A stretch of 64,000 nt of DNA from CALBPI01 sp045110335 (GTDB lineage: Bacteria > Pseudomonadota > Gammaproteobacteria > Steroidobacterales > Woeseiaceae): contig JBGCGB010000013.1 in NCBI GenBank assembly GCA_045110335.1, forward strand, positions 73,167-137,166, in the 5' to 3' direction. Below are positions 43,563-53,167 of this stretch, one piece after another (the stretch's first letter is position 1; each line of letters begins with the position of its first letter). Both the position numbers and the translations under genes were made by a program. The notes below the pieces were generated by a model. The model was not told the DNA's origin. It ran no database searches and was given only the letters and a program-made list of their open reading frames with translations.

Positions 43563-46295
43563 ATGCGTCGTCTATCTTCTCTAGTAGCCGGACTATTCAT
43601 GCTGGTTTGCGGCAGTACGGCTGTCGCGCAAACTGTGGATATACCCTACACACAGTTCGAGCTGGATAATGGTCTGACGGTCATTGTGCACGAAGACCAC
43701 AAAGCCCCGATCGTAGCCGTCAATATCTGGTATCACGTCGGCTCGAAGAATGAAAAGGAAGGACGAACCGGTTTCGCCCATCTGTTTGAACACCTGATGT
43801 TCAATGGTTCGGAAAACTACAACGACGAATACTTCGGACCGTTCGAAAAAATCGGCACAACGGGACAGAACGGTACAACGTCGTTCGATCGTACTAACTA
43901 TTTCCAAACGGTTCCGAAGACAGGACTGGATCTCGCGCTCTGGATGGAATCCGATCGTATGGGTCACCTGCTCGGCGCCATCACGCAAGAGCGTCTTGAT
44001 GAGCAACGCGGTGTTGTGCAAAACGAAAAGCGTCAGGGCCAAAACCAACCCTATGGCAAAGTGTTCGACCATCTGGTCAGAGGCGTTTTTCCTAAAGGCC
44101 ATCCCTACTCGTGGCTGCCAATCGGCTCAATGGAAGACCTGAATGCCGCTACCCTCGATGACGTCAAGGAGTGGTTCCGCACCTACTATGGTCCGAACAA
44201 TGCTGTCCTCGTGTTGGCTGGCGACATCACACCGGCGTTGGCTCGCGAGAAAGCCGAACTCTATTTCGGTGATATCCCGCCCGGACCACCCATCACAGCG
44301 CATGAGGCCTGGGTACCGGAGTTAAGCGGCGAACACCGGGAAGTGGTTCAAGACCGCGTTCCACAGACACGTATTTACAAAGCATGGCCGGGACCCGAGT
44401 GGGCTGCCGGCGATACCGATCTGTTGCAGATGGCTACGCAGATTCTGGGTGGTGGTAAAAACTCGCGATTCTATGAGCGCCTGGTGTACAACGACCAGAC
44501 CGCAACTAACGTGAGTGCTAGCGTCCTCGCCGTCGAGATCGCCAGTATTATTTATGTATCAGCGACAGTCCAACCGGGTGGTGACGTCGCTGCCGTTGAG
44601 AAAGCCCTGGATGAAGAAATGGCCCGGTTCCTCGAACGCGGACCGACGAAAAGCGAAGTGCAACGTATTCAAACTCAAATCAAAGCAGGCTTTGTGCGCG
44701 GTGCGGAGCGAGTTGGCGGATTCAGCGGCAAGTCAGATATCCTGGCTGAAAACTTCGTTTACGGCGGTAGCGCGGACTTCTATAAAACGGCTCTGGCAAG
44801 AATTGATGCTGCGACGCCGCGATCCATTCAGGATGTCGCCAAGCATTGGCTCTCCAAAGGCAACTACGTGCTGACTGTAGAACCGTTCCCGACCAGCCTT
44901 AAAGCCGCTGAACAAGGTGCGGATCGTAGCAAGCTACCGTTCCCGGAAGAATATCCAACCGTTGGCTTCCCAGCTTTCGAGCGTGGCGAACTTTCCAATG
45001 GCCTGAAGTTGATCGTCGCAAAACGCGGTGATCTACCGCTGGTCAATGTCAGCCTTCAAATTGACTCGGGCTATGCGGCCGATCAGTTTGGTTTACCCGG
45101 CACGGCAAGTTTTGCGATGACTATGCTGGACGAAGGCACGAAGAAACGCAGTGCCCTCGAAATCAGTGAAGAGCTCGCGCAACTCGGCGCAAACTTTGGT
45201 GCTGGCACCAATCTGGACATTGCATCCATCTCACTCAACACGCTAAAAGACAATCTGGAGGACTCACTGGATGTCTATGCCGACATCGTGCTGAACCCGG
45301 CATTCCCGGAGAATGAGATCGATCGTTTAAGAAAAGCACGCCTGGCGGGTATCGCCAGTGAGCGGACGCGTCCGCGCTCCATGGCACTGCGTGTATTGCC
45401 GAAGCTGATGTATGGCGAAGGCCATGCCTATGCTCAACCGCTAACAGGCAGCGGCACCGAAGCCAGCGTCAACAAGATTGACCGGGCAGCGCTGCAGGCA
45501 TTTCATGACACCTGGTTCAGACCCAACAATGCCACGATGATCATTGTTGGTGACACCACACTTGCAGAGATCAAACCGGCCATCGAAGCGCGCTTTGGTG
45601 ATTGGCAGCCGGCAGCGGTGCCGACGAAAAAGCTCGATTCTGTTGACCATGCCGATGAGGAAACCATCTTCGTCGTCGATCGACCAAACTCCGAACAGTC
45701 GATCATATTTGGTGGGCATGTGATGCCACCGAAATCTGACCCGAATGATCTCATTATCGAGGCGGCTAATCAGGTGCTGGGCGGCGAGTTCAGCTCCCGT
45801 CTGAACATGAATCTTAGGGAGGACAAAGGCTGGTCGTATGGCAGTTACTCGTTCATCGTTGATGCAGCAGCACAACGACCATTCCTGATTTCAGCGCCGG
45901 TGCAAACCGACAAAACGGCAGAGTCCATTGCGGAACTTCGCAAAGAGCTGCGTAACTATCTCGGCGACATGCCCGCTTCAGAGGAAGAACTGAGCCGCGT
46001 ACGTGATGGCAACACCCTGTCTCTGCCAGGTCGATGGGAGACCATTGGCTCAGTGAGCGGATCGATCGGCGAGATCGTGCGATTCGGTTTGCCGGACGAC
46101 TACTGGGACCAGTATGCCGACGCGACGCGCGCGATGGATCTTGCGACCGTTAATGCGCAGGCCGGCAAAGTCATCAAGCCGGACAACACCATTTGGGTTG
46201 TCATTGGTGACCTGGAGAAAATCGGAGCAGGCCTTGAAGCTTTAGGTATCGGTGATATCCGTTTAATCGACACGGATGGAAACCCTGCCGAATAG
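43563..46295 (+). CDS. periplasmic M16 metallopeptidase, double-domain (pitrilysin/insulinase)
   Basis: About 910 aa. A signal peptide (cleaved near AVAQ) is followed by an active N-terminal M16 half with HxxEH (HLFEHLMFNGSEN) and a third zinc-ligand region (DEQRGVVQNEKRQG), and a C-terminal inactive half lacking HxxEH (about 490-900, ERGELSNGLKLIVAKRGDLP). This two-halved pattern is typical of exported insulinase-like proteases. It may degrade short peptides in the periplasm. ATG 43563 follows GGAG. The three upstream peptide-binding lipoproteins suggest peptide scavenging. A terminator ends the transcript. Confidence 0.9.
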   Translation: MRRLSSLVAGLFMLVCGSTAVAQTVDIPYTQFELDNGLTVIVHEDHKAPIVAVNIWYHVGSKNEKEGRTGFAHLFEHLMFNGSENYNDEYFGPFEKIGTTGQNGTTSFDRTNYFQTVPKTGLDLALWMESDRMGHLLGAITQERLDEQRGVVQNEKRQGQNQPYGKVFDHLVRGVFPKGHPYSWLPIGSMEDLNAATLDDVKEWFRTYYGPNNAVLVLAGDITPALAREKAELYFGDIPPGPPITAHEAWVPELSGEHREVVQDRVPQTRIYKAWPGPEWAAGDTDLLQMATQILGGGKNSRFYERLVYNDQTATNVSASVLAVEIASIIYVSATVQPGGDVAAVEKALDEEMARFLERGPTKSEVQRIQTQIKAGFVRGAERVGGFSGKSDILAENFVYGGSADFYKTALARIDAATPRSIQDVAKHWLSKGNYVLTVEPFPTSLKAAEQGADRSKLPFPEEYPTVGFPAFERGELSNGLKLIVAKRGDLPLVNVSLQIDSGYAADQFGLPGTASFAMTMLDEGTKKRSALEISEELAQLGANFGAGTNLDIASISLNTLKDNLEDSLDVYADIVLNPAFPENEIDRLRKARLAGIASERTRPRSMALRVLPKLMYGEGHAYAQPLTGSGTEASVNKIDRAALQAFHDTWFRPNNATMIIVGDTTLAEIKPAIEARFGDWQPAAVPTKKLDSVDHADEETIFVVDRPNSEQSIIFGGHVMPPKSDPNDLIIEAANQVLGGEFSSRLNMNLREDKGWSYGSYSFIVDAAAQRPFLISAPVQTDKTAESIAELRKELRNYLGDMPASEEELSRVRDGNTLSLPGRWETIGSVSGSIGEIVRFGLPDDYWDQYADATRAMDLATVNAQAGKVIKPDNTIWVVIGDLEKIGAGLEALGIGDIRLIDTDGNPAE

Positions 46296-46313
46296 AACGC
46301 GGTAACTGCGCAT

Positions 46314-46343
46314 AAAAAACGGAGCTTCGGCTCCGTTTTTTTT
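46314..46343 (+). terminator. rho-independent terminator after M16 peptidase gene
   Basis: A CGGAGC/GCTCCG stem with a TTCG tetraloop, preceded by six A and followed by eight or nine T, 19 bases after the stop. The A-tract would also allow termination on the opposite strand. Confidence 0.95.
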
Positions 46344-46403
46344 GCCTGTAACAGTCGCAACGGTAACCGTTGTGTCATTAGCAAAAGCTGTAATAATCAA
46401 CGC

Positions 46404-47951
46404 ATGACTGAAACAAACAACGATTCGACAAACTGGACGGCACTGATTCATGAAGCCGGTACGAAAGTCTATGATGTCGCCGCACGAACGCCGCTAGAAG
46501 AAGCACCAGCGATCAGTGCGGCATTAAACAATCGCGTTTGGTTGAAACGCGAGGACCTGCAGCAAGTTTTTTCTTTCAAGTTGCGGGGCGCCTACAACCG
46601 TATCGCTGCACTTAGCCAACAGGAACAACAAACGGGCGTCATCTGCAGCTCAGCCGGCAATCATGCGCAAGGCGTTGCGTTAGCCGCGAGCATGCGCGGT
46701 GTGCCGGCCGTCATTGTCATGCCGGCAACAACACCAGCGATCAAGATTGACGCTGTCAAACGCTACCCGGTTGAGGTCGTGCTTCATGGCGATAACTATG
46801 ATGCCGCCCAAACCAGAGCGTTTGATATCGCCACAGAACGCGGGCTGACATTTATCCATCCCTTTGATGATCCGTTAGTCATCGCCGGGCAAGGCACGAT
46901 CGGTGTCGAGATTGACGAACAAATGGACGGGGACATCGACTACCTTTTTGTCCCTATCGGCGGTGGCGGCTTGGCCGCAGGCATTGCGGCTTCGATCAAA
47001 CAATCGCGACCAGGCACAAAAATTATCGGCGTAGAGCCTGAGCAAGCCGCCAGCATGCAAGCCGCGATTCAAGCCGGAGCACCGGTCACGCTGGCGCGTG
47101 TGGGTAACTTCGCCGATGGTGTCGCTGTGCGTCGCGTGGGCGACCTAACGTTTGAGCTTTGCCGTGAGTGGCTCGACGATATTGTCACGGTTAACACCGA
47201 TCAAATTTGTGCCGCAATTCGCGACATTTTTGAGCAAACACGAACTATGGTGGAACCGGCAGGCGCCCTATCACTGGCTGGTATCAAACAATTCGTCGCG
47301 CAACACGAAATACACGAACAACAGATCGTTGGCATCAACTGCGGAGCAAATCTGAACTTCGATCGGCTACGTCACATCGCCGAACGTGCGGCCATCGGGG
47401 AGCATCGGGAAGCGTTGTTTGCGGTCACTATTGACGAAACGCCCGGCAGCTTCCGGTCATTCTGCCAGTCTTTAGGCCACCGAAATATCACCGAGTTTAA
47501 CTATCGGTATGCCCGCTCCGGACATGCGCAGCTGTTTGTCGGCGTTGAGCTGAACGGCGGGCTCGCAGAACAACAACAGATCGCAGCAGATATCGAACAA
47601 GCTGGCTATGCTGCGGAAGATCTTAGCGAAAACGAAGTCGCCAAACTGCATGTTCGCCACCTGATTGGCGGCCAAGCACCGGAACTCACTAACGAGAAAC
47701 TGTTTCGTTTTGAATTTCCGGAGAGACCGGGTGCCCTGGCGGACTTCCTGGAAGCCGTCGGGGAACGTTGGAACATCAGCTTGTTCCACTATCGAAACCA
47801 CGGCTCTGACTTCGGCCGAGTCCTGACAGGCATCCAGGCAGACCCCGCCGAACACGCGTCTCTAGCCGCGCATCTGGATACGTTGGGCTTCACCTACTGG
47901 GACGAAAGCTCAAACCCGGCCTTCAAACTGTTCCTGACACCCAATCTCTAG
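46404..47951 (+). CDS. ilvA: threonine ammonia-lyase, biosynthetic
   Basis: 515 aa, matching E. coli IlvA (514). The PLP-lysine motif FSFKLRGAYNRIA, SSAGNHAQGVALAASM, the glycine-rich phosphate loop PIGGGGLAAGIA and two C-terminal ACT-like regulatory domains (about 325-505: FRSFCQSLGHRNITEFNYRY and FEFPERPGALADFLEAVGER) are present. It makes 2-oxobutanoate from threonine, the first step to isoleucine, and is fed back by isoleucine. It ends tail to tail with the class II aldolase gene, sharing CTAG. Confidence 0.95.
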   Translation: MTETNNDSTNWTALIHEAGTKVYDVAARTPLEEAPAISAALNNRVWLKREDLQQVFSFKLRGAYNRIAALSQQEQQTGVICSSAGNHAQGVALAASMRGVPAVIVMPATTPAIKIDAVKRYPVEVVLHGDNYDAAQTRAFDIATERGLTFIHPFDDPLVIAGQGTIGVEIDEQMDGDIDYLFVPIGGGGLAAGIAASIKQSRPGTKIIGVEPEQAASMQAAIQAGAPVTLARVGNFADGVAVRRVGDLTFELCREWLDDIVTVNTDQICAAIRDIFEQTRTMVEPAGALSLAGIKQFVAQHEIHEQQIVGINCGANLNFDRLRHIAERAAIGEHREALFAVTIDETPGSFRSFCQSLGHRNITEFNYRYARSGHAQLFVGVELNGGLAEQQQIAADIEQAGYAAEDLSENEVAKLHVRHLIGGQAPELTNEKLFRFEFPERPGALADFLEAVGERWNISLFHYRNHGSDFGRVLTGIQADPAEHASLAAHLDTLGFTYWDESSNPAFKLFLTPNL

Positions 47952-48718
47952 TTACGGTAAGAATCGTCACGACGATCTAGCTTTCGCAACAGTCCGGGCC
48001 ACACCAATTGACCACCCATCCCACGTTGCACCTCGGTTGCCTGTGCTTTGATGCCCGCCAGGATGACAGGATCAATCGCTCTTAGTTCGCCGCCACCGGC
48101 TTGCGCATTGATTTGAATCTGGCAACTCGCCTCAAAGAAATAGAGCGCTTGAAAAGCATCGGCAATAGTCGGCGCTGCTGTCAGCAAACCATGGTTGCGT
48201 AACATCAAAAAGTTGTTGCTACCGAGATCCGCAACCAGACGCGGTTTCTCTTCTTCGTTCAGCGCAACACCTTCATAGTCGTGATAACCCAACGAGCTCA
48301 GGACAAACAAACTGTGCTGAGAGATTGGCAGCAAACCATGCTCTTGGGCAGAGACTGCAATCCCGGCTCGGGTGTGCGTGTGCATGACACAACTCACGTC
48401 GTGACGAACCTCATGGATCGCACCATGAATCGTGAAGCCTGCCGGATTGATCTCGTAGGGGGACGGCAGCACTTTTTCACCAGCAAGATTAATTTTGACG
48501 AGACTGCTTGCCGTGATCTCCTCGAAGAACATGCCATAAGGATTGATCAGAAAGTGACCGGGCTCATCCGGCACAGTCGCCGAAATGTGGGTATAAACGA
48601 GATCGTCCCAACCATGCATGGCAACCAGACGATAGGCCGCTGCGAGGTCCACTCTGGTGTCCCACTCGGCCGCGCTCACACGCCCCTTAACCGCATCCTG
48701 ATCCATTGCTGCACTCAT
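47948..48718 (-). CDS. class II aldolase/adducin family protein
   Basis: 256 aa. The zinc ligands of fuculose-phosphate-aldolase-type enzymes are visible: VMHTHTRAG (two His) and FLMLRNHGLL (third His), with the catalytic Glu region in HDVSCVMHTH and the adducin core VYTHISATVPDEPGHFLINPYGM. Members act on sugar phosphates or similar aldol substrates; the substrate here is not predictable. A 31-base gap separates it from the M20 amidohydrolase gene upstream, which is on the same strand. Confidence 0.88.
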   Translation of the reverse strand: MSAAMDQDAVKGRVSAAEWDTRVDLAAAYRLVAMHGWDDLVYTHISATVPDEPGHFLINPYGMFFEEITASSLVKINLAGEKVLPSPYEINPAGFTIHGAIHEVRHDVSCVMHTHTRAGIAVSAQEHGLLPISQHSLFVLSSLGYHDYEGVALNEEEKPRLVADLGSNNFLMLRNHGLLTAAPTIADAFQALYFFEASCQIQINAQAGGGELRAIDPVILAGIKAQATEVQRGMGGQLVWPGLLRKLDRRDDSYRN

Positions 48719-48749
48719 GATTGTCTCCCCTATCTCACGATACGTTCGA

Positions 48750-50063
48750 TCAGTCGTTGGCTACCTGATCGAAATAGTCGGCGACCAGATTGGTTAACAC
48801 ATTGACTCCCACTTTCAGCGTTGACTCGTCGACGTAGAACAACGGCGAATGATTACTAGGTGCCGTCAATGGATCTTGGTCACGTGGCGTTCCGCCGAGA
48901 TACAAGAACAACCCCGGTGTCTCCAGCGCGTAGTAGGAAAAGTCCTCAGCGCCGGTAACCAATGGTGCTTCGACGACAAACTGTTCGCCGGCAACGCGAC
49001 GAATCGTTGGCAGCATGCGTGCCGTCAAGCCCGGATCGTTGACTGTGACCGGATAGCCAAGATCGATATTAACTTCAGCGGTGGCGCCCGCGCTCAGTGC
49101 TACGGTCTCAGCAGTATGCTTCAGTTTCTGGTGGATCTGATCGCGAATCCCCATGTCGAAGTTACGAATGGTGCCGACCAACTCAACTTCGTCCGGGATG
49201 ATGTTGTTTCTGACACCGCCGTCGATAATACCGAATGAAATCACCGACGGCGCTTTCGTAACATCAACCTGACGACTCGCAATGGTCTGTACCGCCATCA
49301 CAATCTGTGAGGCCGTCACAATCGGATCAACACCGCCCCAAGGTCTGGAGCCATGTGTTTGACGACCCTTCACGGTAATCGTAAATCGATCAGAGCTCGC
49401 CATCGCCGGGCCAGACCGATAAGCGATCACGCCAGCGGGAGCGCTCGAGAACGTATGCAGTCCGAAGATCGCTTCCGGTTTTTGCTCATCGAACAAGCCT
49501 TCTGCCAACATCCGTTCAGCACCGCCGGTTTCCCCTTCCGGCGCGCCCTCTTCAGCCGGTTGAAAAATCAACATAACGGAGCCTTGCAGATCGTCTTGCA
49601 CACCGACGAGCGCTTTGGCCGCCCCTAATAACATGGCGATATGGGTATCGTGTCCGCACGCATGCATGACACCAACGTCATTGCCGCGATACTGTCCGCG
49701 TGCTTTCGAAGCAAACGGGACATCAGTTTGCTCTTCAACGGGTAACGCATCGATATCGGCACGTAGCGCGACCAGCGGACCTGGCTTACCCCCTTCAATA
49801 ATGGCAACGACGCCTGTGGATGCAATGCCTGTCGTCGGGTTCAAACCGAGTGCGCGAAGCTCCTCCGCGATTCGCTTGGCGGTCTCGAACTCCCGATTAC
49901 TAAGCTCGGGGTTCTCGTGGAAATGTCGCCGCAGCTGAATCACTTCATCTTCAAGCTGATCACCAGCGCTTAACAAACGTGCACTGATCGAATCATCCGA
50001 CCACGCAGGCCTGGATAGAAATAGCGAAACGATCAGAAAAAGACTGGCGTAGACAACGCGCAT
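48750..50063 (-). CDS. exported M20 amidohydrolase (N-acyl amino acid/hippurate hydrolase-like)
   Basis: About 437 aa. A signal peptide (LFLIVSLFLSRPAWS) precedes a two-domain M20D peptidase. Metal and catalytic residues are visible: ALRADIDALPVEEQTD, GVMHACGHDTHIAMLLGAAK, FQPAEEGAPEGETGGAERM and a C-terminal VTGAEDFSYYA. It hydrolyses N-acyl amino acids or related amides in the periplasm. ATG 50063 has GGGAG upstream. It runs toward the aldolase gene, with which it may be co-transcribed. Confidence 0.9.
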   Translation of the reverse strand: MRVVYASLFLIVSLFLSRPAWSDDSISARLLSAGDQLEDEVIQLRRHFHENPELSNREFETAKRIAEELRALGLNPTTGIASTGVVAIIEGGKPGPLVALRADIDALPVEEQTDVPFASKARGQYRGNDVGVMHACGHDTHIAMLLGAAKALVGVQDDLQGSVMLIFQPAEEGAPEGETGGAERMLAEGLFDEQKPEAIFGLHTFSSAPAGVIAYRSGPAMASSDRFTITVKGRQTHGSRPWGGVDPIVTASQIVMAVQTIASRQVDVTKAPSVISFGIIDGGVRNNIIPDEVELVGTIRNFDMGIRDQIHQKLKHTAETVALSAGATAEVNIDLGYPVTVNDPGLTARMLPTIRRVAGEQFVVEAPLVTGAEDFSYYALETPGLFLYLGGTPRDQDPLTAPSNHSPLFYVDESTLKVGVNVLTNLVADYFDQVAND

Positions 50064-50127
50064 AAGGAGCTCCCACAAGATTCACAGCCCCGATAGTAGC
50101 GCAAAGCCGCTAGTCTCCAAAGTCAGC

Positions 50128-52248
50128 TTATTGCCACATGCCCCGCAAGCGACTCGCCACATCGACTGTCTGCGTCGGTCGACTGGTGGCGACGCCGGTG
50201 CCATCGTCGTGTCGATAACTCGCCGACGCCATGGTCTCTAACAGCGACGGCGTCATAAATCGGCTACGCGATCCATAGACATGCTTATCGCCCAAACGGT
50301 GTTGTTGGGTGACGAAGAACTTGAGCGGCGAAATCAGGTGTAGATCATTGCGAGCGCGCGTCATTGCGACATAAAGCAAGCGGCGCTCTTCATCAATCGC
50401 TTTGCTGTCGCCCGCGGCAAACTCTGAGGGAAAGTTACCATCCGTGACATTCATGACAAAGACGCTATCCCACTCCTGGCCTTTCGAGGAGTGCACTGTC
50501 GATAAGATCAGATAATCCTCATCCAGCAATGGATCGCCGGATAAGTCACCCGTCGACTGTGGCGGATCGAGCGTTAGCTCCGTCAAGAAACGCTCACGCG
50601 AGGCATAGCGTCCGGAGACTTGCTCCAGCTGCTCGATATCGGCCAGCCGTTGTTCAGCACCATCGTACAAATGTTCCAAATGGGGCTGATACCAATGCCG
50701 CGCCAAACTGACGTCCCGCTGCCAACCAACACTGTCGTCGCCGCTGTCGCTTTCGGTCATGCTGCGATCCAATGACTGCATCAAGGCGCAAAAAGGGGCC
50801 CAATCATCGACCGCGGCTGCCGGCGGCGTAAACTTTTCCAACGCACGCAATGAGAAATGATCGCCCGCTACATATTCAAAACAACGCGCGGCATGCGATG
50901 GACCGATACCTGTTAACAACTGAAGCACGCGAAATGCGGCGACCCGGTTCTTCGGATTATCCGCCCATTTGAGAATCGCCATCAGGTCTTTGACATGTGC
51001 TGATTCCAAAAACTTCAGCCCGCCATACTTGACGAAGGGAATGTTACGACGCGTCAGCTCGACTTCGAGCCGGTCACTATGGTGCGCGTTGCGAAACAAG
51101 ACGGCTTGCTCGCGCAGTGCCGTGCCAGACTCGCGATTCGTTAGCACCCGATCAATGATGTAATCGACCTCGCCATTGGCGTCCTCAACGGTCACATAGT
51201 GGGGCTTTTGCGAAGACTGGCGACGGGAAAACAGGTCTTTTCGATACTGCCGTTCACTTTCCGCAATCAGCGTATTGGCGGAATCGAGAATTGGCTGCAC
51301 CGAACGATAATTTTGCGACAAAGAGATCACCGTTGCAGCCGGCACGAATTGATCCGGGAAATCGAGAATATTGTCGACCTCGGCAGCCCTAAACGAATAG
51401 ATAGATTGGGCGTCATCGCCGACGACGCTGAGTCGATCGCCATCAGGCCTCAACGCCAGCAATATGCCCGACTGCAAACGATTGGTGTCCTGATACTCAT
51501 CAACAAGAATGTGCGAAAAGCGCTGGCTGATTTCCAACGCCAATGCAGGTTCGGACACCAAATGAAACCAATACAGTAGTAGGTCGTCGTAATCCAACAC
51601 CGCCTGTTGCTGTTTCAGCGTCACATATTCCCGAAACAATCCGGCCAGCTCGGTTTGCCAGTCTGCGCACCACGGAAACACGCGCTGCAGACAATCGGCC
51701 AGCGGTTGTTGTGTATTGACGCAGCGTGAGTAAATGGCGAGACAAGTGTCTTTTTTCGGGAACCGCTTGTCTTTGGCAGCAAGCCCTTGCTGCTGGCGGA
51801 CAATATCCATCAAGTCGGCCGCATCTCCGCGATCCAGCACCGTGAACGCCGGGTCAAGACCTACGTTCTGGGCGTAGTGCCGCAGCAAACGGTTGGCGAT
51901 TGCATGAAAGGTACCCGACCAGGTAAATCTGACGGTTCGGCCACCATCGTTGGTTTCGCGTAGCGCCTGTCTTACGATTCGCTCCGCGCGTCGTGTCATC
52001 TCCGCGGCGGCACGCCGCGAAAACGTGAGCAACAAGATATCGGCCGGATCGACGCCTTGCAGCACCAAATGCGCGACGCGATGCGCCAATGTCATCGTTT
52101 TTCCAGTGCCGGCGCCGGCAATAATCAGCAACGGACCCGCAGGCACACCGCGGGCATCCGGCTGCGCGCCGGCCACTGTATGCGAGGCTGCACGCCTTTG
52201 TTCACTATTCAGTGTCGCGAGATATTCTGGCGCTTCGACGTCGGTCAC
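50128..52248 (-). CDS. UvrD/Rep-type superfamily 1 DNA helicase
   Basis: 706 aa. Helicase motifs are visible: Walker A GAGTGKTMTLAHRVAH, motif Ia LLLTFSRRAAAEMTRRA, motif II VDEYQDTN, motif III VVGDDAQSIYSFRAA, motif IV SLSQNYRSVQPIL, motif V LSTVHSSKGQEWDSVFV and motif VI LLYVAMTRARNDLHL. The protein is a 3'-5' helicase of the UvrD/PcrA branch, slightly shorter than UvrD (720). The C-terminal Tudor-like tail of UvrD is not obvious. It is not identifiable as uvrD itself, since many gammaproteobacteria have a second copy. It has no partner gene beside it. Confidence 0.9.
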   Translation of the reverse strand: MTDVEAPEYLATLNSEQRRAASHTVAGAQPDARGVPAGPLLIIAGAGTGKTMTLAHRVAHLVLQGVDPADILLLTFSRRAAAEMTRRAERIVRQALRETNDGGRTVRFTWSGTFHAIANRLLRHYAQNVGLDPAFTVLDRGDAADLMDIVRQQQGLAAKDKRFPKKDTCLAIYSRCVNTQQPLADCLQRVFPWCADWQTELAGLFREYVTLKQQQAVLDYDDLLLYWFHLVSEPALALEISQRFSHILVDEYQDTNRLQSGILLALRPDGDRLSVVGDDAQSIYSFRAAEVDNILDFPDQFVPAATVISLSQNYRSVQPILDSANTLIAESERQYRKDLFSRRQSSQKPHYVTVEDANGEVDYIIDRVLTNRESGTALREQAVLFRNAHHSDRLEVELTRRNIPFVKYGGLKFLESAHVKDLMAILKWADNPKNRVAAFRVLQLLTGIGPSHAARCFEYVAGDHFSLRALEKFTPPAAAVDDWAPFCALMQSLDRSMTESDSGDDSVGWQRDVSLARHWYQPHLEHLYDGAEQRLADIEQLEQVSGRYASRERFLTELTLDPPQSTGDLSGDPLLDEDYLILSTVHSSKGQEWDSVFVMNVTDGNFPSEFAAGDSKAIDEERRLLYVAMTRARNDLHLISPLKFFVTQQHRLGDKHVYGSRSRFMTPSLLETMASASYRHDDGTGVATSRPTQTVDVASRLRGMWQ

Positions 52249-52296
52249 AATGACAGCATTACCTTAAAAATGGGGATTTATACAGTAATGTATGAA

Positions 52297-52431
52297 TTAC
52301 CAGCTGTCTAGCTGGAAATGCATCGTATGACCATGAATTTGAATCGGGATTACGTCCTCAACCGGAACACCATAAGCTGGCTCGCCGAGCCTCCGGAACG
52401 ACACCAGCCCCATTCCCGCTTCATTAGCCAA
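52297..52431 (-). CDS. possible 44-codon ORF in the helicase-GST gap
   Basis: Within the 237-base gap between the helicase and GST genes, a minus-strand frame opens at TTG 52431 and ends at TAA 52297. It reads as an apparently protein-like stretch (MGLVSFRRLGEPAYGVPVED, then DVIPIQIHGHTMHFQLDSW). No ribosome-binding site is visible and the start is uncertain. It could be a decayed gene tail or chance coding. The rest of the gap holds a short inverted repeat (52300-52315) and the GST promoter region. Confidence 0.25.
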   Translation of the reverse strand: MANEAGMGLVSFRRLGEPAYGVPVEDVIPIQIHGHTMHFQLDSW

Positions 52432-52485
52432 CCCATGTAAACTACGGGCGTAACTCAACCTGTAAACAGCTCAAAAGGCCCCGCT

Positions 52486-53163
52486 ATGATTATCGTTCAT
52501 CACCTCGAAAACTCCCGTTCACAACGAATCTTGTGGCTACTCGAAGAACTGGGGGCCGAATATGAAGTGAAGCGCTATCCCCGAGACCCGGTGACGAGCC
52601 TCGCACCAAAGGCGCTGAAAGATATTCATCCACTCGGCAAATCGCCGGTCATCACAGACGGTGACATCGTCGTGGCAGAATCGGGCGCCATCGTTGAGTA
52701 TCTGATGGAGAAATTCGGTGCGGGAAAATTGCAACCGGAAGACAACGACGCCGCACGGCGCGCACATACCTATTACATGCACTATGCAGAAGGCACCGTT
52801 ATGCCACTGTTGATCATTGCGCTTTTGCTCAACCGCATCGATACCGCCAAGATGCCGTTTTTCGTGAAACCTATCGCTAAGGGCATCACGGGCAAAGTAC
52901 GCGAAAGCTATCTGACACCCAACCTCACCAGTAACCTCAAATTCATGGAAAACACACTGGGCGAATCAACCTGGTTTACCGGCAGCACATTAACCGCCGC
53001 CGATGTCCATATGAGTTTCATCGTAGAAGGCTTGAATGTCAGTATCGATCTTGCGAAAGATTTCCCCAATCTTGCCGCCTTTATGAAGCGTTGCCACGAA
53101 CGTCCGGCTTATCAGAAAGCCCTGGAAGTTGGTGGTCCTTTCGAACTGGGGCAACGTCGCTAG
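52486..53163 (+). CDS. glutathione S-transferase family protein
   Basis: 225 aa. The N-terminal thioredoxin-like domain starts with MIIVHHLENSRSQRILWLLEELGAEYEV, where the Ser/Arg-rich loop takes the place of the catalytic Ser/Cys region, and has the cis-Pro GKSPVITDGD and the glutathione-binding ESGAIVEYLMEKF. The C-terminal all-helical domain has STWFTGSTLTAADVHMSF with its conserved Asp. It conjugates glutathione to electrophiles, or has a peroxidase or binding role. Its stop lies four bases from the convergent sortase gene. Confidence 0.92.
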   Translation: MIIVHHLENSRSQRILWLLEELGAEYEVKRYPRDPVTSLAPKALKDIHPLGKSPVITDGDIVVAESGAIVEYLMEKFGAGKLQPEDNDAARRAHTYYMHYAEGTVMPLLIIALLLNRIDTAKMPFFVKPIAKGITGKVRESYLTPNLTSNLKFMENTLGESTWFTGSTLTAADVHMSFIVEGLNVSIDLAKDFPNLAAFMKRCHERPAYQKALEVGGPFELGQRR

Positions 53164-53167
53164 CACG

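Noticed and set aside
52280..52293. LexA/SOS-like palindrome ATACA-GTAA-TGTAT upstream of the helicase gene
   Set aside because: It does not match the CTGT-N8-ACAG consensus, and the spacing is wrong; probably chance AT-rich symmetry.
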